Below, piece by piece: positions 14,701 through 21,949 of a stretch of 39,617 bases of DNA. Every line of letters begins with the position of its first letter. Within the stretch, counting starts at the first letter, position 1. The translations under genes were made by a program, and so were the position numbers. The notes below the pieces were generated by a model, which searched no databases, had not been told where the DNA came from, and worked only from the letters and a program-made list of their open reading frames with translations. Source of the stretch: UBA5189 sp035631615 (GTDB taxonomy: Bacteria; Chloroflexota; Limnocylindria; Limnocylindrales; CSP1-4); contig DASQIK010000004.1 of the NCBI GenBank assembly GCA_035631615.1, positions 1 to 39,617 of the forward strand, given 5' to 3'.

Positions 14701-15650
14701 GTCGTGGCCGGCGCCGTCGCCGGCTCCGGCCTGGACCTCGGCTTCGAACGCGCCAGGATCACGCCTCCGATCGCGATCGCGCCGCCGACGAACGAGATGA
14801 GCGGCGGCGTCTCGGACAGGAGCAGCCAGCCCATGACGATGGCGACCGCCGGGACGAGGTAGGTCATCGAGCCGAGCCGGCCGGCCGTGCTGCGACCGAG
14901 CGCGAAGGCCCACGTGGTGAACGCGATGGACGTGGGGAACAGGCCGAGGTAGACGAGCCAGCCGAGGGCAGCAGGATGCGCGGACGACGCCTCCGAGACC
15001 AGCTGCGGCAGGAACGGCAGGCAGACGACCGCGCCGGTCACGCACGCGATCCACGTCACCATCAGGGCGGGCACCGTTCGCAGGGCCGGCTTCTGCAGGG
15101 TCACGCTCACCGAATACGCGGCGGCGCAGACGAAGCACAGCACGATGCCCAGCGTCGTCGCGTCGCCGGGCTTGCTGCCGGACGTCGCCGCGCTGATCAC
15201 GACGACCCCCAGGAACGCAACGAGGCAGCCGATCAGCAGTCGCGGCGGAAAGCCTTCGTGCAGGAACACCCCGCCGAGGATCGCGACCATGATCGGGGCG
15301 ACGTTGACGAGCATCGACGCGGTGCCCGCGTCGACCTGTCGCTCCGCGGCGTTCAGCGCCAGGTTGTACACGCCGAACCAGAGCACGCCGCTCACGAGGA
15401 TCGGGACGATCGTCGCGCGTGTTGGTCGCACGGGACGTCGCAGGAGGACGACGACACCGAGGGCAACCGAGCCCACCAGCAGCCGTCCGAGCGCCAGCGC
15501 GCCCGGCGACAGGTCGACGGCCGCTGCCCGGATCCCGACGAACGCCGATGCCCACAGGACGACGGTCGTCAGCGCCGCCGCCAGGGCGACTCGATCGACC
15601 TTGGAGGCTGCGACGCCGCGCCCGGATGCCATCGTCGTAGTGAACACCAT
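14697..15650 (-). CDS. EamA/DMT-family transporter (RhaT-like, 10 TM)
   Basis: A 317-residue polytopic inner-membrane protein with two repeated EamA halves, about ten hydrophobic helices in all. The first half opens with VALAAALTTVVLWASAFVGI, the characteristic EamA start with Trp-Ala-Ser-x-Phe; the second half contains WLVYLGLFPTSIAFTTWAFA and ends GGAIAIGGVILARSKPRSR. Family members export or exchange metabolites such as amino acids or nucleosides; the substrate is not inferable. ATG 15650 (MVFTTT) and ATG 15632 (MASGRG) are both possible starts and neither has a Shine-Dalgarno. Divergent from the VOC-family gene with about 20 nt between starts, so the two promoters must overlap. Confidence 0.88.
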   Translation of the reverse strand: MVFTTTMASGRGVAASKVDRVALAAALTTVVLWASAFVGIRAAAVDLSPGALALGRLLVGSVALGVVVLLRRPVRPTRATIVPILVSGVLWFGVYNLALNAAERQVDAGTASMLVNVAPIMVAILGGVFLHEGFPPRLLIGCLVAFLGVVVISAATSGSKPGDATTLGIVLCFVCAAAYSVSVTLQKPALRTVPALMVTWIACVTGAVVCLPFLPQLVSEASSAHPAALGWLVYLGLFPTSIAFTTWAFALGRSTAGRLGSMTYLVPAVAIVMGWLLLSETPPLISFVGGAIAIGGVILARSKPRSRPEPATAPATT

Positions 15651-15671
15651 CAGACTCGCATCCGTTGCATC

Positions 15672-16109
15672 ATGGCTTCGATGGACTGGACCCTCGAAGT
15701 CGTCATCGTCCCGGTCAGCGACATCGATCGCGCGGTTGCGTTCTATCGCGACCAGGTCGGTTTCCATCTCGACCACGACACGCGCAACGAGCACATGCAC
15801 GTCGTCCAGCTCACGCCGACCGGCTCAGGCTGCTCGATCGTGATCGGCGACCTGCCCTCCCAGAACCAGATGGCACCGGGCTCGCTCAAGGGGCTGCAGC
15901 TGGTCGTCCCGGACGCGCGAGCCGCGCGCCAGGAGCTCCTCGACCGGGGCGTCGCCGTGAGCGACATCATGACCTTCGACGAGCGCGACGGCGGTACATT
16001 CTTCGGCTTCGACGACCCCGACGGCAACTCGTGGGCCGTGCAGGAGCTGAAGGTCCGCGGCGAGACCCCGTTGATCCCGCTCGATCACCGGGGCCGCTTC
16101 GGCAGCTAG
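15672..16109 (+). CDS. VOC (glyoxalase/bleomycin-resistance/dioxygenase) superfamily protein
   Basis: A 145-residue single-domain vicinal oxygen chelate protein made of two beta-alpha-beta-beta-beta modules. VSDIDRAVAFYRDQVGFHLDHD is the standard first module, the repeat of the second contains DARAARQELLDRGV, and FFGFDDPDGNSWAVQEL is the typical C-terminal metal-ligand Glu strand. Sequences like this are usually annotated as glyoxalase-like or extradiol-dioxygenase-like; the reaction is unknown. The ATG at 15672 is followed in frame by another at 15681 (MDWTLEV), which is where the domain really starts. Its stop is 33 nt from the convergent DUF3037 stop. Confidence 0.88.
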   Translation: MASMDWTLEVVIVPVSDIDRAVAFYRDQVGFHLDHDTRNEHMHVVQLTPTGSGCSIVIGDLPSQNQMAPGSLKGLQLVVPDARAARQELLDRGVAVSDIMTFDERDGGTFFGFDDPDGNSWAVQELKVRGETPLIPLDHRGRFGS

Positions 16110-16142
16110 CAGGCTAGCCGCCGATCAACCGCTCGGCGACCG

Positions 16143-16532
16143 CTACCGCGCGAGCTTCTCGAAGAGCTCGTCCAGCGAGGCGCGCGGGTCGTCGGTAAGG
16201 CCGCCGTGCACCTCCGACGGTTGAATCACCGTGCTCGATGGCGAGGTCACCCAGCGAAAGCGCTCCGGGGCCGCGAGGGCGGCGATCGGGCCCGCGGACG
16301 AATCGCCCGCCACGATGGCCCGGATCGACGCGAGGTGCGCGCGCACCGCCTCGAGATCGACCCCGGGTGCCATCGCCTCGAGCGCGCCGGCCTGTCGCTC
16401 GCCGAGGTCCGCGCGTACGCCGAGGAACCGTCTCGTTCGGCAGAACAGGACGACGCCGACGTTCACGGTCTCGCCGCGCTCGACCCGCGGCGAGACCCGC
16501 AGGATCGCGAACTCGAACGGCTCACGCTGCAC
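16143..16532 (-). CDS. DUF3037 family protein (partner of HipA-like kinase)
   Basis: A 129-residue protein with the DUF3037 opening QREPFEFAILRVSPRVERGETVNVGVVLFC, split here as REPFEFAILRVSPRVE and GETVNVGVVLFC, and a C-terminal FRWVTSPSSTVIQPSEVHGG. The family is uncharacterised but is usually encoded directly beside a HipA-like kinase gene, as here. The GTG at 16532 overlaps the TGA of the kinase gene by 11 nt, so the two should be translationally coupled and may form a complex or kinase-substrate/regulator pair. The longer frame upstream is a shadow of the kinase gene. Confidence 0.82.
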   Translation of the reverse strand: MQREPFEFAILRVSPRVERGETVNVGVVLFCRTRRFLGVRADLGERQAGALEAMAPGVDLEAVRAHLASIRAIVAGDSSAGPIAALAAPERFRWVTSPSSTVIQPSEVHGGLTDDPRASLDELFEKLAR

Positions 16533-17313
16533 GTCGCACCTGCTCGATCGAGGTCGTGAGGGCGTCGCGGGCGCCGACGCGCCCGAGGAGGTACCGGACG
16601 TAGGCACGGCGCTGCGCATCCGCGCCGCCCACGGCGGGGGAGACCGGCAGCCAGGCGTCGGGCACAAGGGCGACCACGGCGGCGACGAGCTCCTCGGTTA
16701 CCAGGGGCGCCAATCGGTCGTGGGCGCTCGCGAGCGGAGCGGCGTATGGCAGGAGCACGTGCTGGGCGATCGTCTCGAGCGGCCGGCGGGCGTGGGCGTC
16801 GGGGTCGCGCCAGGTGTGGTGAATGAACAGCGAAGCGCCGTGATCGATGAGCCACAGTCGGTGATGCCACGACAGCAGGTTCGGGTTGCGCGGCGACCGA
16901 TCCGTGTTCGTCACGAGGGCATCGAACCAGACGATCGAGGCGGCGAGGTCCGCGTCCGGCGCCCCGTCCGCGCGGGGATCGAAGGTCAGCGCGCCGGGCA
17001 GGAAGTCGAGGCCCAGGTTCGTCCCCGGGCTCTTCCCGAGCAGCTCACCGACCCACGGATCGGGCTCGACGCCGGCAAGTGCGGGATCGACGTCCACCAG
17101 GACGAGCTCCGGCACGGGCAGCCCGAGCGCCCGGCCCAGCTCGCCTGCGATCACCTCCGCCACGAGCGCCCGCGGACCCTGCGCGGCCCCGTGGAACTTC
17201 ACGACGTACAGGCCGTCGTCGTCCGCCTCGACGAGCCCGGGCAGCGACCCGCCCTCCCGGAACGGGGTCAGGTACTTCGTCGCACGGACGGAGCGGAGCG
17301 CCGGCGCAGGCAT
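16522..17313 (-). CDS. HipA-like kinase-fold protein
   Basis: A 263-residue cytoplasmic protein of the compact HipA-like kinase family, shorter than the ~440-residue toxin HipA. MPAPALRSVRATKYLTPFRE leads to the Gly-rich REGGSLPGLVEADD and the nucleotide Lys strand LYVVKFHGAAQGPRALVAE. IVWFDALVTNTDRSPRNPNLL holds the catalytic Asp and metal Asn (FDxxxxNxDR...NPN) and LWLIDHGASLF is the metal-binding Asp strand. True HipA phosphorylates GltX; the target of the short family is unknown to me. There is no HipB-like HTH antitoxin gene; the partner is DUF3037. The ATG at 17313 follows a TAGGCT -10 by 6 nt. Confidence 0.85.
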   Translation of the reverse strand: MPAPALRSVRATKYLTPFREGGSLPGLVEADDDGLYVVKFHGAAQGPRALVAEVIAGELGRALGLPVPELVLVDVDPALAGVEPDPWVGELLGKSPGTNLGLDFLPGALTFDPRADGAPDADLAASIVWFDALVTNTDRSPRNPNLLSWHHRLWLIDHGASLFIHHTWRDPDAHARRPLETIAQHVLLPYAAPLASAHDRLAPLVTEELVAAVVALVPDAWLPVSPAVGGADAQRRAYVRYLLGRVGARDALTTSIEQVRRAA

Positions 17314-17319
17314 GGCGGA

Positions 17320-17325
17320 AGCCTA
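17320..17325 (-). promoter_or_regulatory. -10 hexamer of leaderless HipA-like operon
   Basis: TAGGCT on the minus strand, 6 nt, then ATG 17313. It drives the kinase-DUF3037 pair. Confidence 0.6.
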
Positions 17326-17410
17326 CGGCACGCGAGCGCGCCGATCACCGGCCCGCTGTATCGTTGCCGGCGCAACGACCTGATCACACGCGAGCGCGGA
17401 GGACGGCGGA

Positions 17411-17875
17411 ATGACGAGTGACGCGAGCACCTGGGACGCCAAGGCATGGGAGGAGCAGCTGATCGCGGATCTTCGGGCCAATGGCGGTCGACCGAGCCAG
17501 GGGCCGTTGGCCGGGAATCCGTTGATGGTGCTGTACACGACGGGAGCAAAGAGCGGCGAGCAGCGCCGATCCATCGTGACGTACTCGAATGACGGGACCG
17601 GTGCGTATTACATCGTCGGCTCGTACGGCGGGAACCCGACCAGGCATCCGAGCTGGTACCACAACATCGTGGCCAACCCGAACGTGACCATCGAGATCGG
17701 GCCCGACACGTTTTCCGCGGTTGCAACCGACCTGCGTGGCGCCGAGCGCGACCAGGCCTGGGATCGGCATGTCGAGCAGCTGCCGAACTTCGGCGAGTAT
17801 CCAGCGAAGGTGACCGGCCGAACGATTCCGGTCATCCGGGTCACGCCGAGCGCGAAGCTCGCTGCCGCGCGCTGA
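17411..17875 (+). CDS. Deazaflavin(F420)-dependent nitroreductase family protein (Ddn-like)
   Basis: A 154-residue split-barrel protein of the F420H2-dependent quinone/nitro reductase family. NPLMVLYTTGAKSGEQRRSIV is the typical first barrel strand with TTGAKSGxxR binding the cofactor phosphate. YYIVGSYGGNPTRHPSWYHNI (in two parts YYIVGSYGG and HPSWYHNIVANP) is the family hallmark, and IPVIRVTP closes the barrel. Members reduce quinones or nitro compounds with F420H2, so this host probably makes F420, consistent with Chloroflexota or Actinomycetota. GCGGAGGA about 11 nt upstream supports ATG 17411. Convergent with the DUF1684 gene, 5 nt between stops. Confidence 0.9.
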   Translation: MTSDASTWDAKAWEEQLIADLRANGGRPSQGPLAGNPLMVLYTTGAKSGEQRRSIVTYSNDGTGAYYIVGSYGGNPTRHPSWYHNIVANPNVTIEIGPDTFSAVATDLRGAERDQAWDRHVEQLPNFGEYPAKVTGRTIPVIRVTPSAKLAAAR

Positions 17876-17880
17876 TCGGA

Positions 17881-18528
17881 TCAGGCATGGTCTGGCGCCA
17901 GCCGCTCACCGGCCTCGACGCGCAGTGGGAGGCGGTTCTCCGCGGGCGTGAGCGGGCACGAGAATCGGGTGTCATAGACGCACGACGGGTGATACGCGAG
18001 GTTGAAGTCCAGCGCGTACGTGCCGTCCTCCTCGGGGTACAGGTCGAGGTATCGGCCGGCGCCGTATGAATCGGTGCCGCTCGTTCCGTCGAGGAACGGC
18101 ACGAAGACCGACTCGGAGCCGCCGTCCCTGAACCGGTAGCCCGTCAGCGTCTGCGTCGCGCCGCCCAGGTCGAACCGGAAGACGCCGGCCCGGACCGCAT
18201 CGCGCAGCTTGCCGTCCGAGGTGGGGATCTGGAAGCGCGCCGGCTCGGACCCGACGTATGGCTCGAGGGTCAGGCCCTCGAAGCGGAGCGCCTCGTCGAC
18301 CGGGAAGTACGGAAGGCCCGTGAAGTCGTGCCGGACGTCATGCGGGAGCGGGCTGTCGTGGGCGAGGCGGAAGTACTCGTCCTTCTCGGCTCGGAAATTC
18401 GCGACAGCGTCCGGATACGCCACGTGCTCGTGGCCCGCGTGTTCGCCGCCGGCATGCGCATCGTGTCCATGATCGTGGTGTTCGTGCTCGCCGTGGTCGT
18501 GCGCGTCGTGGTCGTGGTCCAGGGTCAT
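17881..18528 (-). CDS. DUF1684 protein with histidine-rich N-terminus
   Basis: About 215 residues. From residue ~40 it is a full DUF1684 domain: NFRAEKDEYFRLAHDSPL, FTGLPYFPVDEALRF, then SVFVPFLDGTSGTDSYGAGRYLDL (in parts) and the closing LDFNLAYHPSCVYDTRFSCPL and PAENRLPLRVEAGE. The first ~36 residues are exceptional: a run of His/Asp/Glu with roughly fifteen histidines (HDHDAHDHGEHEHHDHGHDA), looking like a metal-binding tail of the zinc/nickel-chaperone kind. The domain itself is of unknown function. ATG 18528 is favoured because AAGGAG lies 7 nt upstream; an ATG at 18543 overlaps that ribosome site and would add MKEPP. Divergent from the helicase gene across ~250 nt. Confidence 0.87.
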   Translation of the reverse strand: MTLDHDHDAHDHGEHEHHDHGHDAHAGGEHAGHEHVAYPDAVANFRAEKDEYFRLAHDSPLPHDVRHDFTGLPYFPVDEALRFEGLTLEPYVGSEPARFQIPTSDGKLRDAVRAGVFRFDLGGATQTLTGYRFRDGGSESVFVPFLDGTSGTDSYGAGRYLDLYPEEDGTYALDFNLAYHPSCVYDTRFSCPLTPAENRLPLRVEAGERLAPDHA

Positions 18529-18622
18529 CGGGGGCTCCTTCATGCAGCGGCATTGTCGCCGCTCGGCCGGAAGTGCGGTGACGATCGTGGCGATCGAACA
18601 GATGGTCGGATCGTGGAAAACC

Positions 18623-18631
18623 TGCTAGGGT
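18623..18631 (+). promoter_or_regulatory. Extended -10 (TGC-TAGGGT) of the helicase gene
   Basis: TGCTAGGGT, about 145 nt before the helicase ATG. Transcription from here would give a leader of about 138 nt containing the repeats and hairpin described separately. Confidence 0.4.
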
Positions 18632-18652
18632 GTCATTCCTAGATGCGGTATG

Positions 18653-18676
18653 AGCGCTCCGGTCAGCGCTCCGGTC
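18653..18676 (+). repeat. Perfect 12-bp tandem repeat in helicase leader
   Basis: AGCGCTCCGGTC occurs twice back-to-back (18653-18664, 18665-18676). Part of the first copy (CCGGTCAG, 18659-18666) is complementary to CTGACCGG at 18715-18722. Confidence 0.8.
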
Positions 18677-18723
18677 TTGCCCACCACCCTCATTTGATCT
18701 CTTCGTAAAGCGCCCTGACCGGT

Positions 18724-18745
18724 CCCGGCTGCAGATTGCAGCGGG
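18724..18745 (+). promoter_or_regulatory. Hairpin in DEAD-box helicase leader
   Basis: Left arm 18724-18733 and right arm 18737-18745 pair over nine bases (core GCTGCA/TGCAGC) with one bulged G and a GAT loop, 15 nt before the AGGAG ribosome site at 18760-18764. No U-run follows, so it is not a classical terminator; a translation- or stability-control element is more likely. Confidence 0.45.
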
Positions 18746-18775
18746 TGGGCCGACAAGTCAGGAGTCTGTCTCTAC

Positions 18776-20293
18776 ATGTCATTCGACACCCTCGGGCTCG
18801 CGCCCGAGCTCCTTCGCGCCGTGGCGGCCGAGGGTTACACCGAACCCACCCCGGTCCAGACCGAGGCCATCCCGCAGGTGCTCGCGCGCCGCGACGTCCT
18901 CGCAGGCGCCCAGACAGGCACAGGCAAGACGGCGGCCTTCGTGCTGCCGATCCTGCAGCTCCTCCACGAGAACCGGCCCACCCCCAGGCATCCGATCCGC
19001 GCCAGTGGCAGCGGCGGCCGTCGATCCTTCGGCGCTCCCGTCCAGATCGCGTCCGGCCTGCCGATCCGGTGCCTCGTCCTCACGCCGACACGCGAGCTCG
19101 CCATCCAGGTCGAGGAGTTCGTCAAGAACTACAGCCGCTCTCGGCCCGTCCGTTCGACCACCATCTACGGTGGCGTCGGCTACGACGCACAGTTCAAGGC
19201 GATCCAGGGGGGCCCCGAGATCGTCGTCGCGACGCCCGGCCGCCTGCTCGACATCCAGGAGCAGGGCAAGATCGACCTCCGCGCGGTCGAGATCCTCGTC
19301 CTCGACGAGGCCGACCGGATGCTCGACATGGGCTTCATCAAGGACATCCGCAAGATCATCGGGCTGCTGCCGCAGCGTCGGCAGAACCTGATGTTCTCGG
19401 CGACCTTCGCGGATGACGTTCGCGAGCTCGCCGCCACGATCCTGCGCGATCCCGCCCAGATCCAGATCGCACGGCGCAACGCGCCGGTCGAGGCGGTTCG
19501 CCAGGTCGTCTACCCGGTCGATCGGCATCGCAAGCGCGAGCTGCTCAGCTACCTCATCCGGAGCGGGCGGATCGATCGTGCGCTCGTCTTCACCCGCACC
19601 AAGCACGGCGCCAACCGGCTCGCCGAGCAGCTCGTCATGGACGGCATCGATGCCACCGCGATCCACGGCAACAAGAGCCAGGGCCAGCGTGTCCGCGCCC
19701 TCGATGACTTCAAGGACGGCACGGCGTCGATCCTCGTCGCGACCGAGGTCGCTGCCCGCGGCCTGGACATCGACGGGCTGCCACACGTCGTGAACTACGA
19801 GCTGCCGACGACGCCCCAGGACTACGTCCATCGCATCGGGCGAACCGGCCGCGCCGGGCTCGAAGGCGACGCGATCTCGCTCGTGTGCATCGACGAGGCC
19901 GACCTGCTCGCCGAGATCGAGACGCTGCTCCGCAAGCCGATCCCGTGGGAGTACGTGGCCGGCTTCGAGCCAGATCGGAGCATCCGCGCCGAGCCGATCC
20001 GCGAGATTCGTCGCAGCGGCGGGCGGCCGACCTCGAGTCGCGCCTACGCATCCGCCGGCAGGACGCCCCAGCGCCCGCGCCCCGTCGGTCGCTCCAGCGA
20101 GTCGGCAGCTCCCCGGTCCAATCGGCCCCATCGCTCCCAGGGCGGCGCCGGCCCAACCGGGCGGCCTTCGGTGCCGGCGCGTCAGCCTTCGAGCGCGCGT
20201 GCAATGCCCGGCGTGGGCGTTGCAAGACCCAATCAGCGCCCCGTGGTTATCCTGCCGGGCGAGCGGATCGCTCGATCCGGTCATCCGAGTTGA
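18776..20293 (+). CDS. DEAD-box ATP-dependent RNA helicase (RhlE-like)
   Basis: A 505-residue helicase with all core motifs: Q motif (TPVQTEAIP), motif I AQTGTGKT (ending at about residue 52), PTRELAIQ, GG and TPGRLLD, motif II DEAD (177-180), motif III SAT, then the second RecA domain with ARGLD and HRIGRTGRAG. Such enzymes unwind structured RNA in ribosome assembly and mRNA decay, often in the cold. Between motif I and PTREL it has an extra ~25-residue Gly/Arg/Ser insert (about 67-90). The C-terminal ~110 residues are Arg/Ser/Pro-rich and basic, an RNA-binding tail of low complexity. The AGGAG ribosome site is 11 nt before the ATG; the structured ~138-nt leader suggests post-transcriptional or cold-type control, as known for deaD/csp mRNAs. 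Confidence 0.93.
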   Translation: MSFDTLGLAPELLRAVAAEGYTEPTPVQTEAIPQVLARRDVLAGAQTGTGKTAAFVLPILQLLHENRPTPRHPIRASGSGGRRSFGAPVQIASGLPIRCLVLTPTRELAIQVEEFVKNYSRSRPVRSTTIYGGVGYDAQFKAIQGGPEIVVATPGRLLDIQEQGKIDLRAVEILVLDEADRMLDMGFIKDIRKIIGLLPQRRQNLMFSATFADDVRELAATILRDPAQIQIARRNAPVEAVRQVVYPVDRHRKRELLSYLIRSGRIDRALVFTRTKHGANRLAEQLVMDGIDATAIHGNKSQGQRVRALDDFKDGTASILVATEVAARGLDIDGLPHVVNYELPTTPQDYVHRIGRTGRAGLEGDAISLVCIDEADLLAEIETLLRKPIPWEYVAGFEPDRSIRAEPIREIRRSGGRPTSSRAYASAGRTPQRPRPVGRSSESAAPRSNRPHRSQGGAGPTGRPSVPARQPSSARAMPGVGVARPNQRPVVILPGERIARSGHPS

Positions 20294-20325
20294 GGCGCGT
20301 CCAGCGACACACGAGGTGATGGTCG

Positions 20326-20724
20326 ATGGCTGACGGGAACGAGCCCAGGCAGGGCAGGCAATCCGCAGCCGAGCTCCTCGGCGATTGGCGCGGCGCAGAG
20401 CGCGAGGTCGTGCATGCACAGACCCATGCAGACACCGTCGCCATTGCCGCCAATGCCGCGAAGCAGGCACAGATCGCAGCCGAGGAGACGAGCGAGGCCG
20501 CGCGGCTGAGCAAGGCCGCCGCCGAGCATGCCGCAGAAGCGGCCGACCGAACTGCCGAGGCAGCTGCCCTCACGGCCGTCGCGGCCGCGGATGATGCGGC
20601 AGTCGACAAGTCGGTGCTCGAGCAGGCCCTCCAGGCCGCCTCGGATGCCGGCGACCGCTTCCGCGAGGCCCAGCGGCGCGGCTTTGCTTCGACGGAACGG
20701 GAGTCGGGACCGGCAGAGGCGTAG
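20326..20724 (+). CDS. Ala-rich coiled-coil protein, tandem paralogue A
   Basis: A 132-residue protein starting MADGNEPRQGRQSAAELLGDW. The middle ~85 residues are one Ala/Glu-rich helix with heptad-like spacing (QIAAEETSEAARLSKAAAEH and following) and no Pro or Gly, i.e. a long coiled coil. It ends in a conserved DRFREAQRRGF and an acidic tail. No known domain is recognised. GAGGTGAT precedes the ATG as ribosome site. It is followed 123 nt later by a clear paralogue with the same head, coiled coil and QRRGF tail. Possible roles are structural or scaffolding; nothing in the neighbourhood fixes one, although it sits behind the helicase gene. Confidence 0.75.
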   Translation: MADGNEPRQGRQSAAELLGDWRGAEREVVHAQTHADTVAIAANAAKQAQIAAEETSEAARLSKAAAEHAAEAADRTAEAAALTAVAAADDAAVDKSVLEQALQAASDAGDRFREAQRRGFASTERESGPAEA

Positions 20725-20847
20725 CCTCGCAGGCGCACCGGAAACGCACCTTCGGGCCCCGCGCCGCGACCGGGTGATATTGCAAGACCAGCTCCGGCTC
20801 TCGTGCATATGCTCCGCAGCGAGTGGGTCACCTGCGAGGAGGGGTCG

Positions 20848-21264
20848 ATGGCCGAGCCGGAAGGCCACAAGCTGGGCAAGAACTCCGCGGCGGAGCTGCT
20901 CGGGAACTGGCGCGCGGCCGAACGTGACCTCGCTGCCGCCCGGGCGAACGCCGACACCGCCTCGCTCGCCCAGAAGGCCGCACAGCAGGCGCAGCTGGCA
21001 GCGAAGGAGACAAGCGATGCTGCGCGTCTCAGCCTGGTCGCCGCGGAACGCGCCGCCGTGGCGGCCCATCGAACCGCCGAGGCCGCGAACATGACCGCGA
21101 GCGCGGCTGCGGACGACCAGGCCAATGCAGACGCTGCTCTCGAGGATGCCGTGCGCGCCGAGACCGCGGCCGCCGATCGGTTCCGCGATGCGCAGCGCCG
21201 TGGCTTTCCGAATGCCGAGCCCGGGGATGGACCGACGCCGAGCAGCGAGCCGGGAGAGGGCTAG
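20848..21264 (+). CDS. Ala-rich coiled-coil protein, tandem paralogue B
   Basis: A 138-residue paralogue of the preceding gene: N-terminal KNSAAELLGNWRAAERDLAA aligns with A's QSAAELLGDWRGAEREV, the central Ala-rich coiled coil (QLAAKETSDAARLSLVAAER) aligns without gaps, and DRFRDAQRRGF matches the tail. It ends in a Gly/Pro/Glu-rich acidic segment. The ATG at 20848 has GAGGAGGGG upstream; an in-frame ATG at 20803 would add 15 unrelated residues. A TATGCT at about 20809-20814 may be its own -10. The stop overlaps that of the convergent KOW-like gene by 4 nt. Confidence 0.75.
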   Translation: MAEPEGHKLGKNSAAELLGNWRAAERDLAAARANADTASLAQKAAQQAQLAAKETSDAARLSLVAAERAAVAAHRTAEAANMTASAAADDQANADAALEDAVRAETAAADRFRDAQRRGFPNAEPGDGPTPSSEPGEG

Positions 21265-21608
21265 GACTCGAGCCGGGCCTCGGGTGCCGTGGGCGACTCG
21301 CCGCGGTACAGGACGAGGTCCACGGTGCGGACGCGACGCGTGCGGCCCGCCTCGGTGCGGACGACGGCCGCGGGAATGACGCCGCTCACCACCGATTCGA
21401 CGATGGCGATCTCACCCTGGTACAGGCCGCTGCCGATCTGGACGCGCGCGCCCTGGACGATGGATGGGCGGCCGACCTTGGCCTCGAGATTGATGGAGAC
21501 GGCGCGGCTGGCGTTCGCGGCGGCTCGCGCGTCGACGACCGAGGCGCTCGCGGAGCCGCCGGAGGTGGCGGTCTTCGGTGGGGGATAGGTGACCTTGCGA
21601 CGACGCAC
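21261..21608 (-). CDS. Small KOW-like protein, unrecognised
   Basis: A 115-residue basic protein. Residues 1-50 are a low-complexity Ser/Ala/Lys stretch starting VRRRKVTYPPPK. From about residue 50 comes a compact beta region, GARVQIGSGLYQGEIAIVES followed by VVRTEAGRTRRVRTVDLVLY, resembling the KOW/SH3-like barrel of ribosomal and NusG-type RNA-binding proteins (V-x-I-x-x-G-x-x-x-G-x-x-A/G-x-V). The assignment is by eye. GTG start 3 nt after the stop of an upstream small basic gene, so the two are one operon. Confidence 0.6.
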   Translation of the reverse strand: MRRRKVTYPPPKTATSGGSASASVVDARAAANASRAVSINLEAKVGRPSIVQGARVQIGSGLYQGEIAIVESVVSGVIPAAVVRTEAGRTRRVRTVDLVLYRGESPTAPEARLES

Positions 21609-21611
21609 CGG

Positions 21612-21869
21612 CTAGCGCCCGCGCCGTTCGCGTTCGTCGAGCTTCTTGGGCTTCGGCTCGTGGCCGGGACGCGGCGGGCGGGGCGGCGTGCCGGGGGCCA
21701 TGTTCGGCGCCGGCGGGAGCGGGCCGCGGGCCTGGGCGGCGCGGACCTGAGCGTCGAACTTGGATGCCACGTCGGCGGGGATGCTGCCTCGCCAGGCGCG
21801 CTCGATCTCGACCATGCGCTCGTTCTCGGCGACGCGGCGCGCGCGCTCGAACTCGGATCGTCTCGTCAA
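21612..21869 (-). CDS. Small basic charged protein upstream of KOW-like gene
   Basis: An 85-residue protein with an Arg/Glu-rich helical N-terminus (RRSEFERARRVAENERMVEI), a central PADVASKFDAQVRAAQARG segment, then a Pro-rich linker (PPAPNMAPGTPPRPPRPGHE) and a Lys/Arg tail. It starts at TTG 21869 with GAGG 5 nt upstream; an internal ATG (MVEIERAW) is the alternative. No family recognised. Its stop is 3 nt from the GTG of the KOW-like gene; a nucleic-acid or ribosome-associated role for the pair is inference from composition only. Confidence 0.5.
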   Translation of the reverse strand: MTRRSEFERARRVAENERMVEIERAWRGSIPADVASKFDAQVRAAQARGPLPPAPNMAPGTPPRPPRPGHEPKPKKLDERERRGR

Positions 21870-21949
21870 CTCGGCCTCGATTGCGGGCTGGGCGGGTGCG
21901 GCAAGCGGCCGCCCCTGACGGCCTAGCGTAGCGTAGGCTTGCGCCGCCA

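Noticed and set aside
20261..20282. Palindromic GAGCGGATCGCTC near the end of the helicase gene, terminator-like
   Set aside because: Lies within the coding tail, short stem, no T-tract after it.
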